64,000 bases of DNA from an uncultured Bacteroidales bacterium (GTDB lineage Bacteria > Bacteroidota > Bacteroidia > Bacteroidales > UBA932). The stretch lies in assembly GCA_900316955.1 (NCBI GenBank), contig ONEX01000001.1, positions 126,630 to 190,629 on the forward strand, in the 5' to 3' direction. A model generated the notes under the pieces. It had not been told where the DNA came from. It saw only the letters and a program-made list of their open reading frames with translations, and searched no databases. This document shows, one piece after another, positions 25,502 to 33,186 of this stretch; within the stretch, counting starts at the first letter, position 1, and each line of letters opens with the position of its first letter. The translations under genes and the position numbers were made by a program.

Positions 25502-26706
25502 AACGACTGATCCTCCTCGCGGCCCTCGCCGTCACCCTCCTCCCCGCGGGCGCCCAGAGCCGCTTCCATCGCCGGATTCCGCCGATGCCCTATGCCCGCA
25601 TCGAGCGGAACGCCCTCCAGTTCCCGGGCGGCTCCTCGGCCGATTTCGACGCCTTCCTGCGGAAGCTGGACACCCTCGTCCTCACCGGGCGCGGGGACGT
25701 CCGCATCCTGCACATCGGCGGGTCGCACGTCCAGGGCGGCACCTGGACGAACACCCTCCGCAAGAACCTGATGGCCCTGCGCTACGGGATGGACGGCGGC
25801 CGCGGCCTCGTGTTCCCCTACGCCGCGGCGGGTACGAACACCCCTATGGGCTACCAGAGCTCCTATACGGGCACCTGGACCAGCAGCCGCTGCCTGAAGC
25901 CGGAGACGGTGATGGGCGTCAGCGGCATGACCGTGACGACGGCCGACACCGCCGCGACGGTGGCCCTGGACCTGGTCCCGGAGGAGCGGAAGATGTGGGA
26001 CCTGCGCTTCACTTTCCGCAGCATCGACGTCCTGGGGTACGGCGACCTGGAGCCCGTCATCCTCTCCGGGAGCGACACCCTCCGCGGCCGGCAGATGGAC
26101 GAGCGCTGGCACTTCGACCTGCCGCGCTACATCGACTATTTCCGGGTCGGCTTCGTGGGATTTCCGGGTCGGTTCACCCTCAAGGGACTCTACCTGGACA
26201 ACCCCGCCAACGGATTGACAATCAGCGAGGTTGGCGTCAACGGCGCCGCCACGTCCTCCTTCCTCAAGTGCGAGGATTTCACCCGCGACCTCCAGCTCAT
26301 GAAGCCGGACCTCGTGATTTTCTCCATCGGCATCAACGACCTCCAGGGGTCGGATTTCGAAGCCCGCCGCTTCATCTCCAACTACGGCCGGCTGGTCCAG
26401 CTGGTGCGGCATGCGAACCCGCACTGCGCCTTCCTGTTCACCTCCTGCAACGACAGCTGGAAGAACGGGCGGTCCAATCCCTTCGGCGCCCGGGCGGAAC
26501 GGGCCTTCGAGGAGATTGCCGCCGGCTGTGACGGGGCCTTCTGGGACCTGTTCGACATCATGGGCGGGTCCGGGTCGATGGATGCGTGGGTGAACGCCGG
26601 GTACGGCCGTCCGGACCACATCCACTTTACGCCGGAAGGCTACACGATTCTCGGGAACCTCCTGTTCAACGCCCTGATGGACGCGTACGCCGTGCAGGCC
26701 CGATGA
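25498..26706 (+). CDS. SGNH/GDSL-like protein with variant first block
   Basis: The 402-residue secreted protein (signal peptide 1-19, LLPAGAQS) has an SGNH-like fold. Its first block reads LHIGGSHVQGG, so the usual GDS is GGS: Ser76 is retained but the Asp is replaced. The other blocks are intact, with SIGINDLQGS near residue 280 and DHIHFTPEGY near 373-382 (Asp373, His376). A beta-sandwich insertion covers about residues 100-260. The gene overlaps its neighbours by 4 bp on each side, which couples it to the first SGNH gene and to the MBOAT gene. This three-gene set resembles AlgI/AlgJ-type O-acetylation systems, though the target polymer is unknown. Confidence 0.7.
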   Translation: MKRLILLAALAVTLLPAGAQSRFHRRIPPMPYARIERNALQFPGGSSADFDAFLRKLDTLVLTGRGDVRILHIGGSHVQGGTWTNTLRKNLMALRYGMDGGRGLVFPYAAAGTNTPMGYQSSYTGTWTSSRCLKPETVMGVSGMTVTTADTAATVALDLVPEERKMWDLRFTFRSIDVLGYGDLEPVILSGSDTLRGRQMDERWHFDLPRYIDYFRVGFVGFPGRFTLKGLYLDNPANGLTISEVGVNGAATSSFLKCEDFTRDLQLMKPDLVIFSIGINDLQGSDFEARRFISNYGRLVQLVRHANPHCAFLFTSCNDSWKNGRSNPFGARAERAFEEIAAGCDGAFWDLFDIMGGSGSMDAWVNAGYGRPDHIHFTPEGYTILGNLLFNALMDAYAVQAR

Positions 26707-28637
26707 CCCTCGCTGACATCATACGGGATTTCCTCGGAGCGCTGTTCTCCTTCGACAGCGCGCACCCGCTGCTGTTCACCCAGTTCTACTTCTGGGCGTT
26801 CTTCGCGCTGGTGTTCGCGGGCTTCTCGCTGATTCACAGCAAGCCGCTCCTTCGGAACGCGTATCTTTTCTTCGTCAGCCTTTTCTTCTACTACAAGACC
26901 AGCGGCGTGTTCCTCCTGCTGCTGCTCTTCATCGTGACGTACAACTACTTCGCGGCCCGCGCGCTGCGCCGCGCCCGGCCCGCCTGGCAGACCTTCTGGG
27001 TCGCGCTCTCGGTGGTGGTGGACCTGGGCATCCTGGCCTATTTCAAGTACGCGTACTTCATCGCGGACTTCCTGAACGACCTGTTCGGCCTGTCCATCCA
27101 GGTGCATGACGTGCTGGGCGAGCTGATGAACGGGATCACGGGCACGACGGCCTTCCGCGTGGACGCCATCATCCTGCCTGTGGGCATCTCCTTCTTCACG
27201 TTCCAGGCCGTGAGCTACATCGTGGACGTGAAGCGGGGGAAGATCGAACCGCTCCGCAAGTTCCTGGATTTCGGCTTCTTCCTGACGTTCTTCCCACAGC
27301 TCGTGGCGGGGCCGATCGTCCGGGCGCCGGAGTTCTTCCCGCAGCTGTACAAGCCTTACAACTTGAGCCGCCGCTGGTTCGGCATCGCGGTGTTCTGGAT
27401 CCTGAACGGCCTCATCAAGAAACTCGTCCTGGCCGATTACCTGGCGGTGAACCTCAGCGATCGGGTATTCGGGAACCCGCTCCTGTACACGGGCTTCGAG
27501 AACCTCGCCGCCCTGTTCTGCTACTCCCTGCAGGTCTATGCCGATTTCTCCGGCTACACGGACATCGCCACCGGCGTCGCCATGCTGATGGGCTTCTACC
27601 TGCCCCAGAACTTCAATTCTCCCTACAAGGCGGAGAATGCGCAGCAGTTCTGGCGCCGCTGGCACATGACCCTGTCGCGCTGGCTGCGGGACTACCTGTA
27701 CATTCCCCTCGGCGGCAACCGGAACGCCACCTGGGGCTCGTACATCATCATTTTCGCCGTCGCGGTCATCGGCTCGTTCCTGTCCGGCTCGTGGTGGGTG
27801 GCCTTCGCGGTGGCGCTCGTGACGGTGTCGGTGCTGGTCTATGGCTGGCTGAAGCCCGAGAGCCGGAAGATGCTCCGCACGCACGTGAACTCCATGGACA
27901 CGATGCTCCTCGGCGGCCTCTGGCACGGCGCGAGCTGGAACTTCATGATCTGGGGCGGCCTCAACGGCATCGGCCAGATCGTCTATAAGATCTGGACGAA
28001 ATGGTCCCGGCCCGTGCAGGCGGCCTTCATCTGCGCCCTCTGCGCCTTGATGTTCGGCCTCTCCCGCTGGACCCCCGCCCCCGTCTGGAACCTCTTCTTC
28101 GTCTGGACCCTCGTCCTCGCGCTCGGCACGCTGGTAAGGCTGGGGTACTACCTGGTTCAGAGATGGCCGATCGGGGTCGGCCATGACGATACCCGTTATT
28201 CCGGGCGGTCCCTGAGCCTGTCGAAGAGCGACCGGGAATCGCCTGCCGTCGCCTGGATCTCCAACGCCTGGGCCGTCTTCCAGACCTTCGTCTTCATCAC
28301 CTTCACCCGCCTGTTCTTCCGCAGCGGCTCCAACCTGGATCCCGCCCTCGCGAACGAGGAAGCGTGGAACACGGCGAAGAACATGGTGACGCAGATCGGG
28401 TCGGCCTGGAACCTGTCCATCCTGCCGCGCGTCGCCTGGCAACACCGGTACGTGCTCATCGTCTTCGCCGTCGGGATGCTCATCCACTGGATCCCTGAAA
28501 AATGGAAGCGGCGCTACCGCATCCGGTTCGCGTCGCTCCCGCTGTTCCTGATGGTCCTGGCGGTGTTCCTGGTCGTCGTTTTCGTCTACCAGTTCATTAC
28601 CGCCGACCTCCAGAGCTTCATCTATTTCCAGTTCTAG
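26703..28637 (+). CDS. MBOAT family O-acyltransferase (AlgI-like)
   Basis: This inner-membrane enzyme is predicted to carry acyl groups, most often acetyl, across the membrane for modification of an exported polysaccharide. The 644-residue protein has about a dozen hydrophobic segments. The MBOAT signatures are present: FPQLVAGPIVRAPEFFPQL near 197-215, FWRRWHMTLSRWLRDYLYIP near 316-335 (His321) and GGLWHGASWNFMIWGGLNG near 404-422 (catalytic His408). Between the last two motifs is an extra segment of about 50 residues with two hydrophobic stretches. A palindromic repeat is inserted in frame near residues 491-513. I chose ATG 26703, which overlaps the stop of the previous gene, over an upstream GTG-type extension. 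The next gene converges with only 3 bp between them. Confidence 0.88.
   Translation: MTLADIIRDFLGALFSFDSAHPLLFTQFYFWAFFALVFAGFSLIHSKPLLRNAYLFFVSLFFYYKTSGVFLLLLLFIVTYNYFAARALRRARPAWQTFWVALSVVVDLGILAYFKYAYFIADFLNDLFGLSIQVHDVLGELMNGITGTTAFRVDAIILPVGISFFTFQAVSYIVDVKRGKIEPLRKFLDFGFFLTFFPQLVAGPIVRAPEFFPQLYKPYNLSRRWFGIAVFWILNGLIKKLVLADYLAVNLSDRVFGNPLLYTGFENLAALFCYSLQVYADFSGYTDIATGVAMLMGFYLPQNFNSPYKAENAQQFWRRWHMTLSRWLRDYLYIPLGGNRNATWGSYIIIFAVAVIGSFLSGSWWVAFAVALVTVSVLVYGWLKPESRKMLRTHVNSMDTMLLGGLWHGASWNFMIWGGLNGIGQIVYKIWTKWSRPVQAAFICALCALMFGLSRWTPAPVWNLFFVWTLVLALGTLVRLGYYLVQRWPIGVGHDDTRYSGRSLSLSKSDRESPAVAWISNAWAVFQTFVFITFTRLFFRSGSNLDPALANEEAWNTAKNMVTQIGSAWNLSILPRVAWQHRYVLIVFAVGMLIHWIPEKWKRRYRIRFASLPLFLMVLAVFLVVVFVYQFITADLQSFIYFQF
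28177..28243. repeat. Palindromic repeat inserted in frame in the MBOAT gene
   Basis: The segment contains an outer imperfect inverted repeat (ATTCCGGGCGGTC at 28198-28210, GACCGGGAAT at 28230-28239) around the core CCTGAGCCTGTCGAAG (28211-28226). From memory, this core is a dispersed repeat known from many unrelated bacterial genomes. It is translated as a hydrophilic stretch (DDTRYSGRSLSLSKSDRES) between two hydrophobic regions, without a frameshift. Confidence 0.65.
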
Positions 28638-28640
28638 GCC

Positions 28641-29879
28641 TTACACCAGCCCCAGGTCCTTCGCCTTGGAGACGAGCGCGGCGGAGGTGGGGACATCGAA
28701 TTTCACCAGCAGTTTTTTCCGGTACCATTTGATGGTTTCGGGGCTCAGGAAGAGAGCCTCGGCGATCTGCGGATTGGTCTTTCCTTCGGCGACGAGGGCG
28801 AGGATCTGCTGCTCGCGGTCGGAGAGTTTCGGGGCGGCGGCTTTTTCGGAGGCCGTTTCCGCCGGGGCGGGCCGCAGTTCCTCCAGGGTTTCGTCGATGA
28901 CTTCCGCGGCCTCGGCCTGTTCCCGGCGGAGGCGGCGCAGCCGCCGCAGGACCAGCGTCAGGCCGACGAGCAGGACAACCAGCAGGACCAGGGCCGCCAG
29001 CCACCACGCCAGGGCCTTCTTCTGCGCCTGGAGCACCTGGCTCATGAAATCCAGGTTCTCCATCCGGAAGCGGAACTCCTGGTCGTCGTGCAGGGAATAA
29101 TACTTGTCCGCCTCCTGCAGGCAGCGGAGCGCCTTCCAGGTCTTGCCCGTGTCCAGATACAGGCCGCCCAGGCCCTTCAGGGCATTGGCCACCAGCAGGG
29201 AGTCGCCCGCGGTCCGGGCGTAGTCCAGCGACTTCTCGTAGGCCGGGAGCGCCTGGGCGTAGTCCTTTTCATCGACCCAGGTCTCGCCGATGTTGTAGTA
29301 CAGGACGGAATTGCTTTCGTTCCAGCCGTGCTTGTCGAAGATCTGGCCCGCCTTCTCATAATAGTCCATGGCCGTCGGGATGTCGCCCATCACGTTGTAC
29401 AGGTTGCCGATGGCCCCGTACAGCGACGAGCGGCTGTCGTCGATGTCTTTCTCGGCGTATCCATCCGGATGGCTCGGGGAGGTGGCGCCGGCGGCCATCT
29501 TTTCCACGCAGGCGAGGGACTCCTGGAACCACACCATCGCGCTGTCGAACTGTTCCCGGGCGTAGAAGTACTGGCCGATATGCCGGGCGGCGTCGCCCGT
29601 GGCCTCGGTCCATCCCTTCCGGCGGCTGATCGCAATCGCCTTCCGGGCGTAGAATACAGCCTTCTCCCCGTTGATCACCTCATACCCCAGCATCAGGTCG
29701 CGGTAGGCCCGGTTCAGGTCGATGAGTTCCTCCTCCGTGGCATTGTCGATGGTTTCGGGGGTCCAGCGGGCGACGACCCGCTCCAGCGAGTCCACGTTGT
29801 GGCCGCGGTGGTCCGTGTAGGCGCCGGCGGGGAGCAGGGCCCCCGCGAGCAGCGCGAGCGTGATGGCGAGATGTCTCAT
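28641..29879 (-). CDS. Membrane-bound TPR protein with C-terminal LuxR-type HTH
   Basis: This 412-residue protein is a one-piece signal transducer typical of Bacteroidales. It has a signal peptide (residues 1-20, LLPAGAY), about six TPR-like helical repeats from residues 40-285 (ATGDAARHIGQYFYAREQFD, YGAIGNLYNVMGDIPTAMDY, YYNIGETWVDEKDYAQALPA), and one transmembrane segment near 297-320 (WWLAALVLLVVLLVGLTLVL). After an acidic linker, a LuxR/GerE HTH occupies the C-terminus, with LSDREQQILALVAEGKTNPQ and SPETIKWYRKKLLVKF. The TPR part is predicted to be periplasmic and the HTH cytosolic. Start at ATG 29879, where the signal begins, not the 22-codon extension. It is divergent from a small gene whose HTH is closely related. 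Confidence 0.82.
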   Translation of the reverse strand: MRHLAITLALLAGALLPAGAYTDHRGHNVDSLERVVARWTPETIDNATEEELIDLNRAYRDLMLGYEVINGEKAVFYARKAIAISRRKGWTEATGDAARHIGQYFYAREQFDSAMVWFQESLACVEKMAAGATSPSHPDGYAEKDIDDSRSSLYGAIGNLYNVMGDIPTAMDYYEKAGQIFDKHGWNESNSVLYYNIGETWVDEKDYAQALPAYEKSLDYARTAGDSLLVANALKGLGGLYLDTGKTWKALRCLQEADKYYSLHDDQEFRFRMENLDFMSQVLQAQKKALAWWLAALVLLVVLLVGLTLVLRRLRRLRREQAEAAEVIDETLEELRPAPAETASEKAAAPKLSDREQQILALVAEGKTNPQIAEALFLSPETIKWYRKKLLVKFDVPTSAALVSKAKDLGLV

Positions 29880-29884
29880 GGACA

Positions 29885-29892
29885 CAAAGTTA
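29885..29892 (-). promoter_or_regulatory. -7 box of the TPR-LuxR gene
   Basis: On the minus strand it reads TAACTTTG, a perfect -7 box. It ends 5 nt before the ATG at 29879, so the mRNA is predicted to be leaderless. No clear -33 element is visible. Confidence 0.55.
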
Positions 29893-29927
29893 GGAAAAAA
29901 GCGGGGAAGGGAGGGTAAATTCGGAGA

Positions 29928-29963
29928 ACCACCCCTGATTTCCACCCTTTGGGGTGGTGTTTT
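29928..29963. promoter_or_regulatory. Two mutually exclusive hairpins between divergent regulators
   Basis: ACCACCCC (29928-29935) can pair with GGGGTGGT (29951-29958). Alternatively CCACCC (29942-29947) can pair with GGGTGG (29952-29957) around a TTTG loop. A run of T follows (29960-29964). The two structures share the same 3' arm, so they compete. The element is in the space between the TPR-LuxR gene and the small HTH gene. It may be a terminator, an attenuator or a protein-binding inverted repeat. Confidence 0.4.
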
Positions 29964-30007
29964 TGCCCTTTATAAAAGTGAAATTTGTAATCGGTAAGAT
30001 TCGCATC

Positions 30008-30211
30008 ATGGACCAGACGCCTCAATTGACCGGACGGGAACGCCAGATTGTCCGTTACATCGCCCAGGGAATGACCACCCCGCAGATTGCGGAGGCCCTT
30101 TCCCTGAGTCCCGAGACGGTGAAGTGGCACCGCAAGAAGATTCTCGCCAAGTTCTCTGCCTCTACCTCAGCGGAGATGGTCCGGATGAGCATCGAGCAAG
30201 GCATCCTTTAG
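30008..30211 (+). CDS. Stand-alone LuxR/GerE-type HTH protein
   Basis: The 67-residue product is little more than one HTH domain: LTGRERQIVRYIAQGMTTPQ, IAEALSLSPETVKWHRKKIL and AKFSASTSAEMVRMSIEQGI. The HTH is clearly related to the C-terminus of the divergent TPR-LuxR protein (shared PQIAEALxLSPETxKWxRKK). It has no receiver or sensor domain. ATG 30008 is used; an upstream in-frame extension of 18 codons starts within the hairpin region and is not supported. The OmpA-like gene starts 23 bp downstream and is probably co-transcribed. A role in regulating that gene or in modulating the TPR-LuxR protein is inference. Confidence 0.75.
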   Translation: MDQTPQLTGRERQIVRYIAQGMTTPQIAEALSLSPETVKWHRKKILAKFSASTSAEMVRMSIEQGIL

Positions 30212-30234
30212 AAACTAATAATCATCATTCCATT

Positions 30235-31524
30235 ATGAAAAAGTACATCCTCACCGCAGCGCTCTTCGCGCTGATTTGCGGCACCGCCTCCGCCCAGGGC
30301 CTCCTCGGGCGTCTCGGCGAGCGCGCCAAGCAGGCTGTCGAGAACAATGTCGGCAACAAGATCGAGAAAGGCGTGAACGACCTCCTCGACGGCAAGAAAA
30401 AGGATAAGAAAGACAAGCAGGCCAACGAGGATCAGGAATCGGAAGAAGCCGGCGTGGAGGCCAAGGAAACGGTGGATTTCGCCGAGATCCAGGCCAAGAG
30501 CGACTTCAAGCGCGGTGCGAACGTGTTCTTCGAGGACAACCTGAACGGCGAGCAAATGGGCGAATTCCCCTCCAAGTGGGACCTGCTGGAAGGCAGTGAA
30601 GTGGAGGTGGTGAACATCAAGGGCGCGAAAGCCATCCGGATGGAAGCGTCCCGGATCCAGCCCCTCATGGAAGAGAAAGAATACCTGCCTGAGGAGTTCA
30701 CGATCGAATTCGATGTCCTGGCGCAGCCGGCGGAAGAAGGGTCCGGATGGGACGGAACGTTGGACCTGATCATGGATGGAGCCGACGGCAAGAGAGTCTT
30801 CGACATCCGTATGAGTCCGGAATACCATCCCTACTATGGCGGTGAATACAGCGGCATCGGCTGGGGCTGGGGCGCGGAGAATCCCAACGGCAACAAGATG
30901 GAGGGCGAACCCGGCAGGCAGACCATCAACCGGTATCTGAAAAAGAACGAATGGAACCATATCGCCTTCTCCTTCAACAAGCGCGCGTTCAAGATGTATC
31001 TCAACTACCAGCGCATCGTCAACATTCCCAACATGATCCAGCCCCGTTCCTGGTGGATGGACGGCAGCTCCGACAGCGACAAGGGCATCTTCGTCACCAA
31101 TATCGTGATGGCCAAGGGCGCCGTCGACCTGTATGAGCGCAATGCGACCGACTATTCTTCCGCCGTCGAGAAGGCCATCGCCGAGACGGGTAAGTTCGTC
31201 ACGAACAACATCCTCTTCGAGACCGGCAAGGCCACGCTGAAGCCCGAGTCGATGGAGGAGATCGAGAAGGTCGCCGACTACATGAAGAAGAACCCGAACG
31301 CCCGCTTCGAGGTCCAGGGCCATACCGACAACCAGGGCTCCGACAAGGTCAACGACCCGCTCAGCCAGCAGCGCGCCGAGGCCGTCGTCAAGGCCCTCGA
31401 GGAGAAGGGCGTGGACCCGTTCAACCTCCGCGCCGTGGGCAAGGGCGCGCATGAGCCCGTCGCCGACAACAAGACCGACGAAGGCCGCGCCAAGAACCGC
31501 CGCGTCGAATTCATCAAGAAGTAA
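30235..31524 (+). CDS. OmpA family protein with central lectin-like domain
   Basis: The 429-residue secreted protein has a signal peptide (1-21, GTASAQ), a helical basic and acidic region (residues 25-70), a central beta-rich domain near 95-300 that resembles a concanavalin/LamG-type sandwich (NEWNHIAFSFNKRAFKMYLN), and a C-terminal OmpA domain (about 325-429). The OmpA peptidoglycan-binding motifs are clear: NILFETGKATLKPESMEE, VQGHTDNQGSDKVNDPLSQQ with RAEAVVKALEEKG, and EGRAKNRRVEFIKK at the end. There is no beta-barrel, so it is likely periplasmic, bound to peptidoglycan. It follows the HTH gene closely and ends before the second hairpin repeat. Confidence 0.82.
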   Translation: MKKYILTAALFALICGTASAQGLLGRLGERAKQAVENNVGNKIEKGVNDLLDGKKKDKKDKQANEDQESEEAGVEAKETVDFAEIQAKSDFKRGANVFFEDNLNGEQMGEFPSKWDLLEGSEVEVVNIKGAKAIRMEASRIQPLMEEKEYLPEEFTIEFDVLAQPAEEGSGWDGTLDLIMDGADGKRVFDIRMSPEYHPYYGGEYSGIGWGWGAENPNGNKMEGEPGRQTINRYLKKNEWNHIAFSFNKRAFKMYLNYQRIVNIPNMIQPRSWWMDGSSDSDKGIFVTNIVMAKGAVDLYERNATDYSSAVEKAIAETGKFVTNNILFETGKATLKPESMEEIEKVADYMKKNPNARFEVQGHTDNQGSDKVNDPLSQQRAEAVVKALEEKGVDPFNLRAVGKGAHEPVADNKTDEGRAKNRRVEFIKK

Positions 31525-31547
31525 ACTCGCGTCTCGCCTAACCGCTT

Positions 31548-31637
31548 GACGCACAGTCACTTAAAAGAAACTCCCTGGTGCAGATGTACCAGGGAGTTTT
31601 GTGTAAGGCGCTGGTTTTCAGCGGGTTGAGCGGGACG
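31548..31637. repeat. Dispersed hairpin element, copy 2 (inverted relative to copy 1)
   Basis: The flank GACGCACAGTCACTTAAA (31548-31565) is followed by the stem AAACTCCCTGGT (31568-31579), loop GCAGATGT and ACCAGGGAGTTT (31588-31599), then a TTGTGTAAG tail. This is the reverse complement of the element at 3029-3082 with few changes. Weaker similarity continues for about 38 bp to 31637 (about 25 of 38 identical by eye). It fills the whole gap between two convergent genes, so it probably also terminates both. Confidence 0.8.
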
Positions 31638-31638
31638 A

Positions 31639-32268
31639 CTAGAAGCCGCCGAAGCCGCCGCCACCGGGGAAGCCGCCGGGGCCGCCAGGGCCCATGCCAC
31701 CGCCCGGGAAGCCGCCGGGGCCGCCAGGGCCCATGCCGCCGGGACGGCCGCCGCCCATCCCGCCTTGCATCCGGCGCTGCATCTCGGCCTCCTGACGACG
31801 GCGATCCTTGCGGTACGCTTTCAGCTGGTCCTTGTCCAGGAAGCCCTCGAGCTCTTTCTCATACTCTTTGCGGGCTTCCTGCATGGCCTGCATCTTTTCC
31901 TGCATTTCGCCCATCTGGGCCTGCATCTTCTGCATGAATTCCTGGCGCTGCTCGTCGGTCATCGAGCGGAAGTCGGGACGTTCGCCGTTCTCGCCGCCGA
32001 ACATGTTGCCGGGACGGAAGTTCAGCTGCGGGGCATACTTACCGTTGAGTTCGCGCACCTTGGCCTCCTGCTCGGGGGTGAGGGTGTACTTCTCGACCAT
32101 TTCCTGGGTACGCTGGATCACCCAGACACTGTCGGACACGGGCTCGGGGAAGTCGCCGCGACCGCCGCGGCCGCCACGGCCGCCGCGCTCCGGACGTCCT
32201 TCCTGCGCAAACAGGGTCACAGCGCACAGCACTCCCGCTGCCGCTGCAAGGATTCGTAAAGCTTTCAT
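31639..32268 (-). CDS. Secreted Met/Gln/Gly-rich protein, Spy/DUF4890-like
   Basis: The 209-residue product has a signal peptide (residues 1-22, ending VTLFAQ), a short Arg/Gly-rich segment (RGGRGGRGGRGDF), and a helical domain near residues 45-165 with TLTPEQEAKVRELNGKYAPQ and repeated Met-Gln helices (MQKMQAQMGEMQEKMQAMQE). This pattern resembles Spy-like periplasmic chaperones and Bacteroidetes DUF4890 proteins. The last 40 residues consist of Gly/Pro/Met repeats with two near-identical copies of GPGGPGGFPGGGMGPGGPGG-type units. The start at 32268 begins the signal peptide; the longer 18-codon extension overlaps a terminator. The function is not established. Confidence 0.7.
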   Translation of the reverse strand: MKALRILAAAAGVLCAVTLFAQEGRPERGGRGGRGGRGDFPEPVSDSVWVIQRTQEMVEKYTLTPEQEAKVRELNGKYAPQLNFRPGNMFGGENGERPDFRSMTDEQRQEFMQKMQAQMGEMQEKMQAMQEARKEYEKELEGFLDKDQLKAYRKDRRRQEAEMQRRMQGGMGGGRPGGMGPGGPGGFPGGGMGPGGPGGFPGGGGFGGF

Positions 32269-32285
32269 ATCAGATAACATAAAAA

Positions 32286-32312
32286 AACTGTCTCTTGAAT
32301 TTGCAGACAGTT
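32286..32312 (-). terminator. Terminator of ispF
   Basis: AACTGTCT (32286-32293) pairs with AGACAGTT (32305-32312). On the minus strand the stem is followed by seven T residues, so it terminates ispF transcription before the Gly-rich protein gene. Confidence 0.85.
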
Positions 32313-32332
32313 CTTTTGACACGAAGCGCCCG

Positions 32333-32812
32333 TCAAGGTTTAATCACGGTGACGGAAGCCCACACTTCGCAGCCTTCGCCCCGGCCCACGAAGCCCAGGC
32401 GCTCGGTGGTGGTGGCCTTCACGGAGACCGCATCGACCGGAACGCCCATCACGCGGGCGAGGGTTTCCCGCATCGACAGGATGTGCGGGGCGAGCTTGGG
32501 AACCTGCAGGGCGATGGTGATGTCCGCGTTGCCCACCCGCCAGCCGCGCCCGGCGATGAGGGCGACGACCTTCGCGAGGAGGATCTTGCTGTCGATGCCT
32601 TTCCACTCGGGGGACGTGTCCGGGAAGAGATGGCCGATGTCCCCGAGGGCCAGCGCCCCGAGGATAGCGTCGCAGAGGGCGTGGATCGCGACGTCTCCGT
32701 CCGAGTGCGCCACGAAACCGACCGCCGAGGGGATGTTCACCCCGCCCAGCCACATGGGCAGCCCTTCTTCGAGGGCGTGCACGTCGTATCCGTTTCCGAT
32801 TCTGAGTTCCAT
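32333..32812 (-). CDS. ispF: 2-C-methyl-D-erythritol 2,4-cyclodiphosphate synthase
   Basis: This enzyme of the MEP pathway forms the cyclic diphosphate intermediate of isoprenoid synthesis. The 159-residue protein has the expected length. It starts MELRIGNGYDVHALEEG with the metal ligands Asp and His of GYDVH, then FVAHSDGDVAIHALCDAILG with the family signature, and ends ATTTERLGFVGRGEGCE. The start at 32812 is supported by the MELRIGxGxDVH consensus and by a -7 box 5 nt upstream. It is divergent from the small gene at 32872. Confidence 0.97.
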   Translation of the reverse strand: MELRIGNGYDVHALEEGLPMWLGGVNIPSAVGFVAHSDGDVAIHALCDAILGALALGDIGHLFPDTSPEWKGIDSKILLAKVVALIAGRGWRVGNADITIALQVPKLAPHILSMRETLARVMGVPVDAVSVKATTTERLGFVGRGEGCEVWASVTVIKP

Positions 32813-32817
32813 GACCA

Positions 32818-32825
32818 CAAAGGTA
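32818..32825 (-). promoter_or_regulatory. -7 box of ispF
   Basis: On the minus strand it reads TACCTTTG and ends 5 nt before the ispF ATG, which predicts a leaderless mRNA. Confidence 0.5.
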
Positions 32826-32838
32826 ACGAAAAAAATGC

Positions 32839-32846
32839 TACATTTG
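32839..32846 (+). promoter_or_regulatory. -7 box of the 32872-35010 operon
   Basis: TACATTTG matches TAnnTTTG and lies 25 nt before the ATG at 32872. It is back to back with the ispF promoter. Confidence 0.5.
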
Positions 32847-32871
32847 TAAGTTAAGACAAAACGAAGCGGCC

Positions 32872-33186
32872 ATGGCAATTTTCAATTTCGGTTTCTTCGG
32901 AAACCCCGAACACCGGGTGTTCAACTACAAGCCCCGATACTACGATCCCGAAGAGGAGGAGCGCCGCCGCATGTTCGGTGACGTGGACGGCACCAACGAG
33001 AAAGCCAAGGAAGACGGGAAGTACGTCCCGGGCAGCAGCATCCGCGGCGCCTGGCGCGACGGCAACTACAAGCGCACCCGCACCACCGCCTCCCGCACGC
33101 AGACCATCATCGGCATCATCACCCTGCTGCTGATCGCCCTCGTGCTGATCTATGTCACGAAGATTTACGGTTTGCTCGGCGTCTAG
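32872..33186 (+). CDS. Conserved small membrane protein upstream of mutL
   Basis: The 104-residue protein has a hydrophilic N-terminal part (FNFGFFGNPEHRVFNYKPRY, YYDPEEEERRRMFGDVD) and one C-terminal transmembrane segment (about residues 78-96, TIIGIITLLLIALVLIYVTK). I recognise it as a conserved Bacteroidetes type that commonly precedes mutL, with no known function. It ends directly at the mutL ATG (0 bp gap), so the two are translationally coupled. Confidence 0.75.
   Translation: MAIFNFGFFGNPEHRVFNYKPRYYDPEEEERRRMFGDVDGTNEKAKEDGKYVPGSSIRGAWRDGNYKRTRTTASRTQTIIGIITLLLIALVLIYVTKIYGLLGV

Noticed and set aside
26640-28487. 615-codon open frame opposite the MBOAT gene
   Set aside because: Shadow frame with low-complexity Glu/Val/Gly composition; the sense strand has complete MBOAT motifs.
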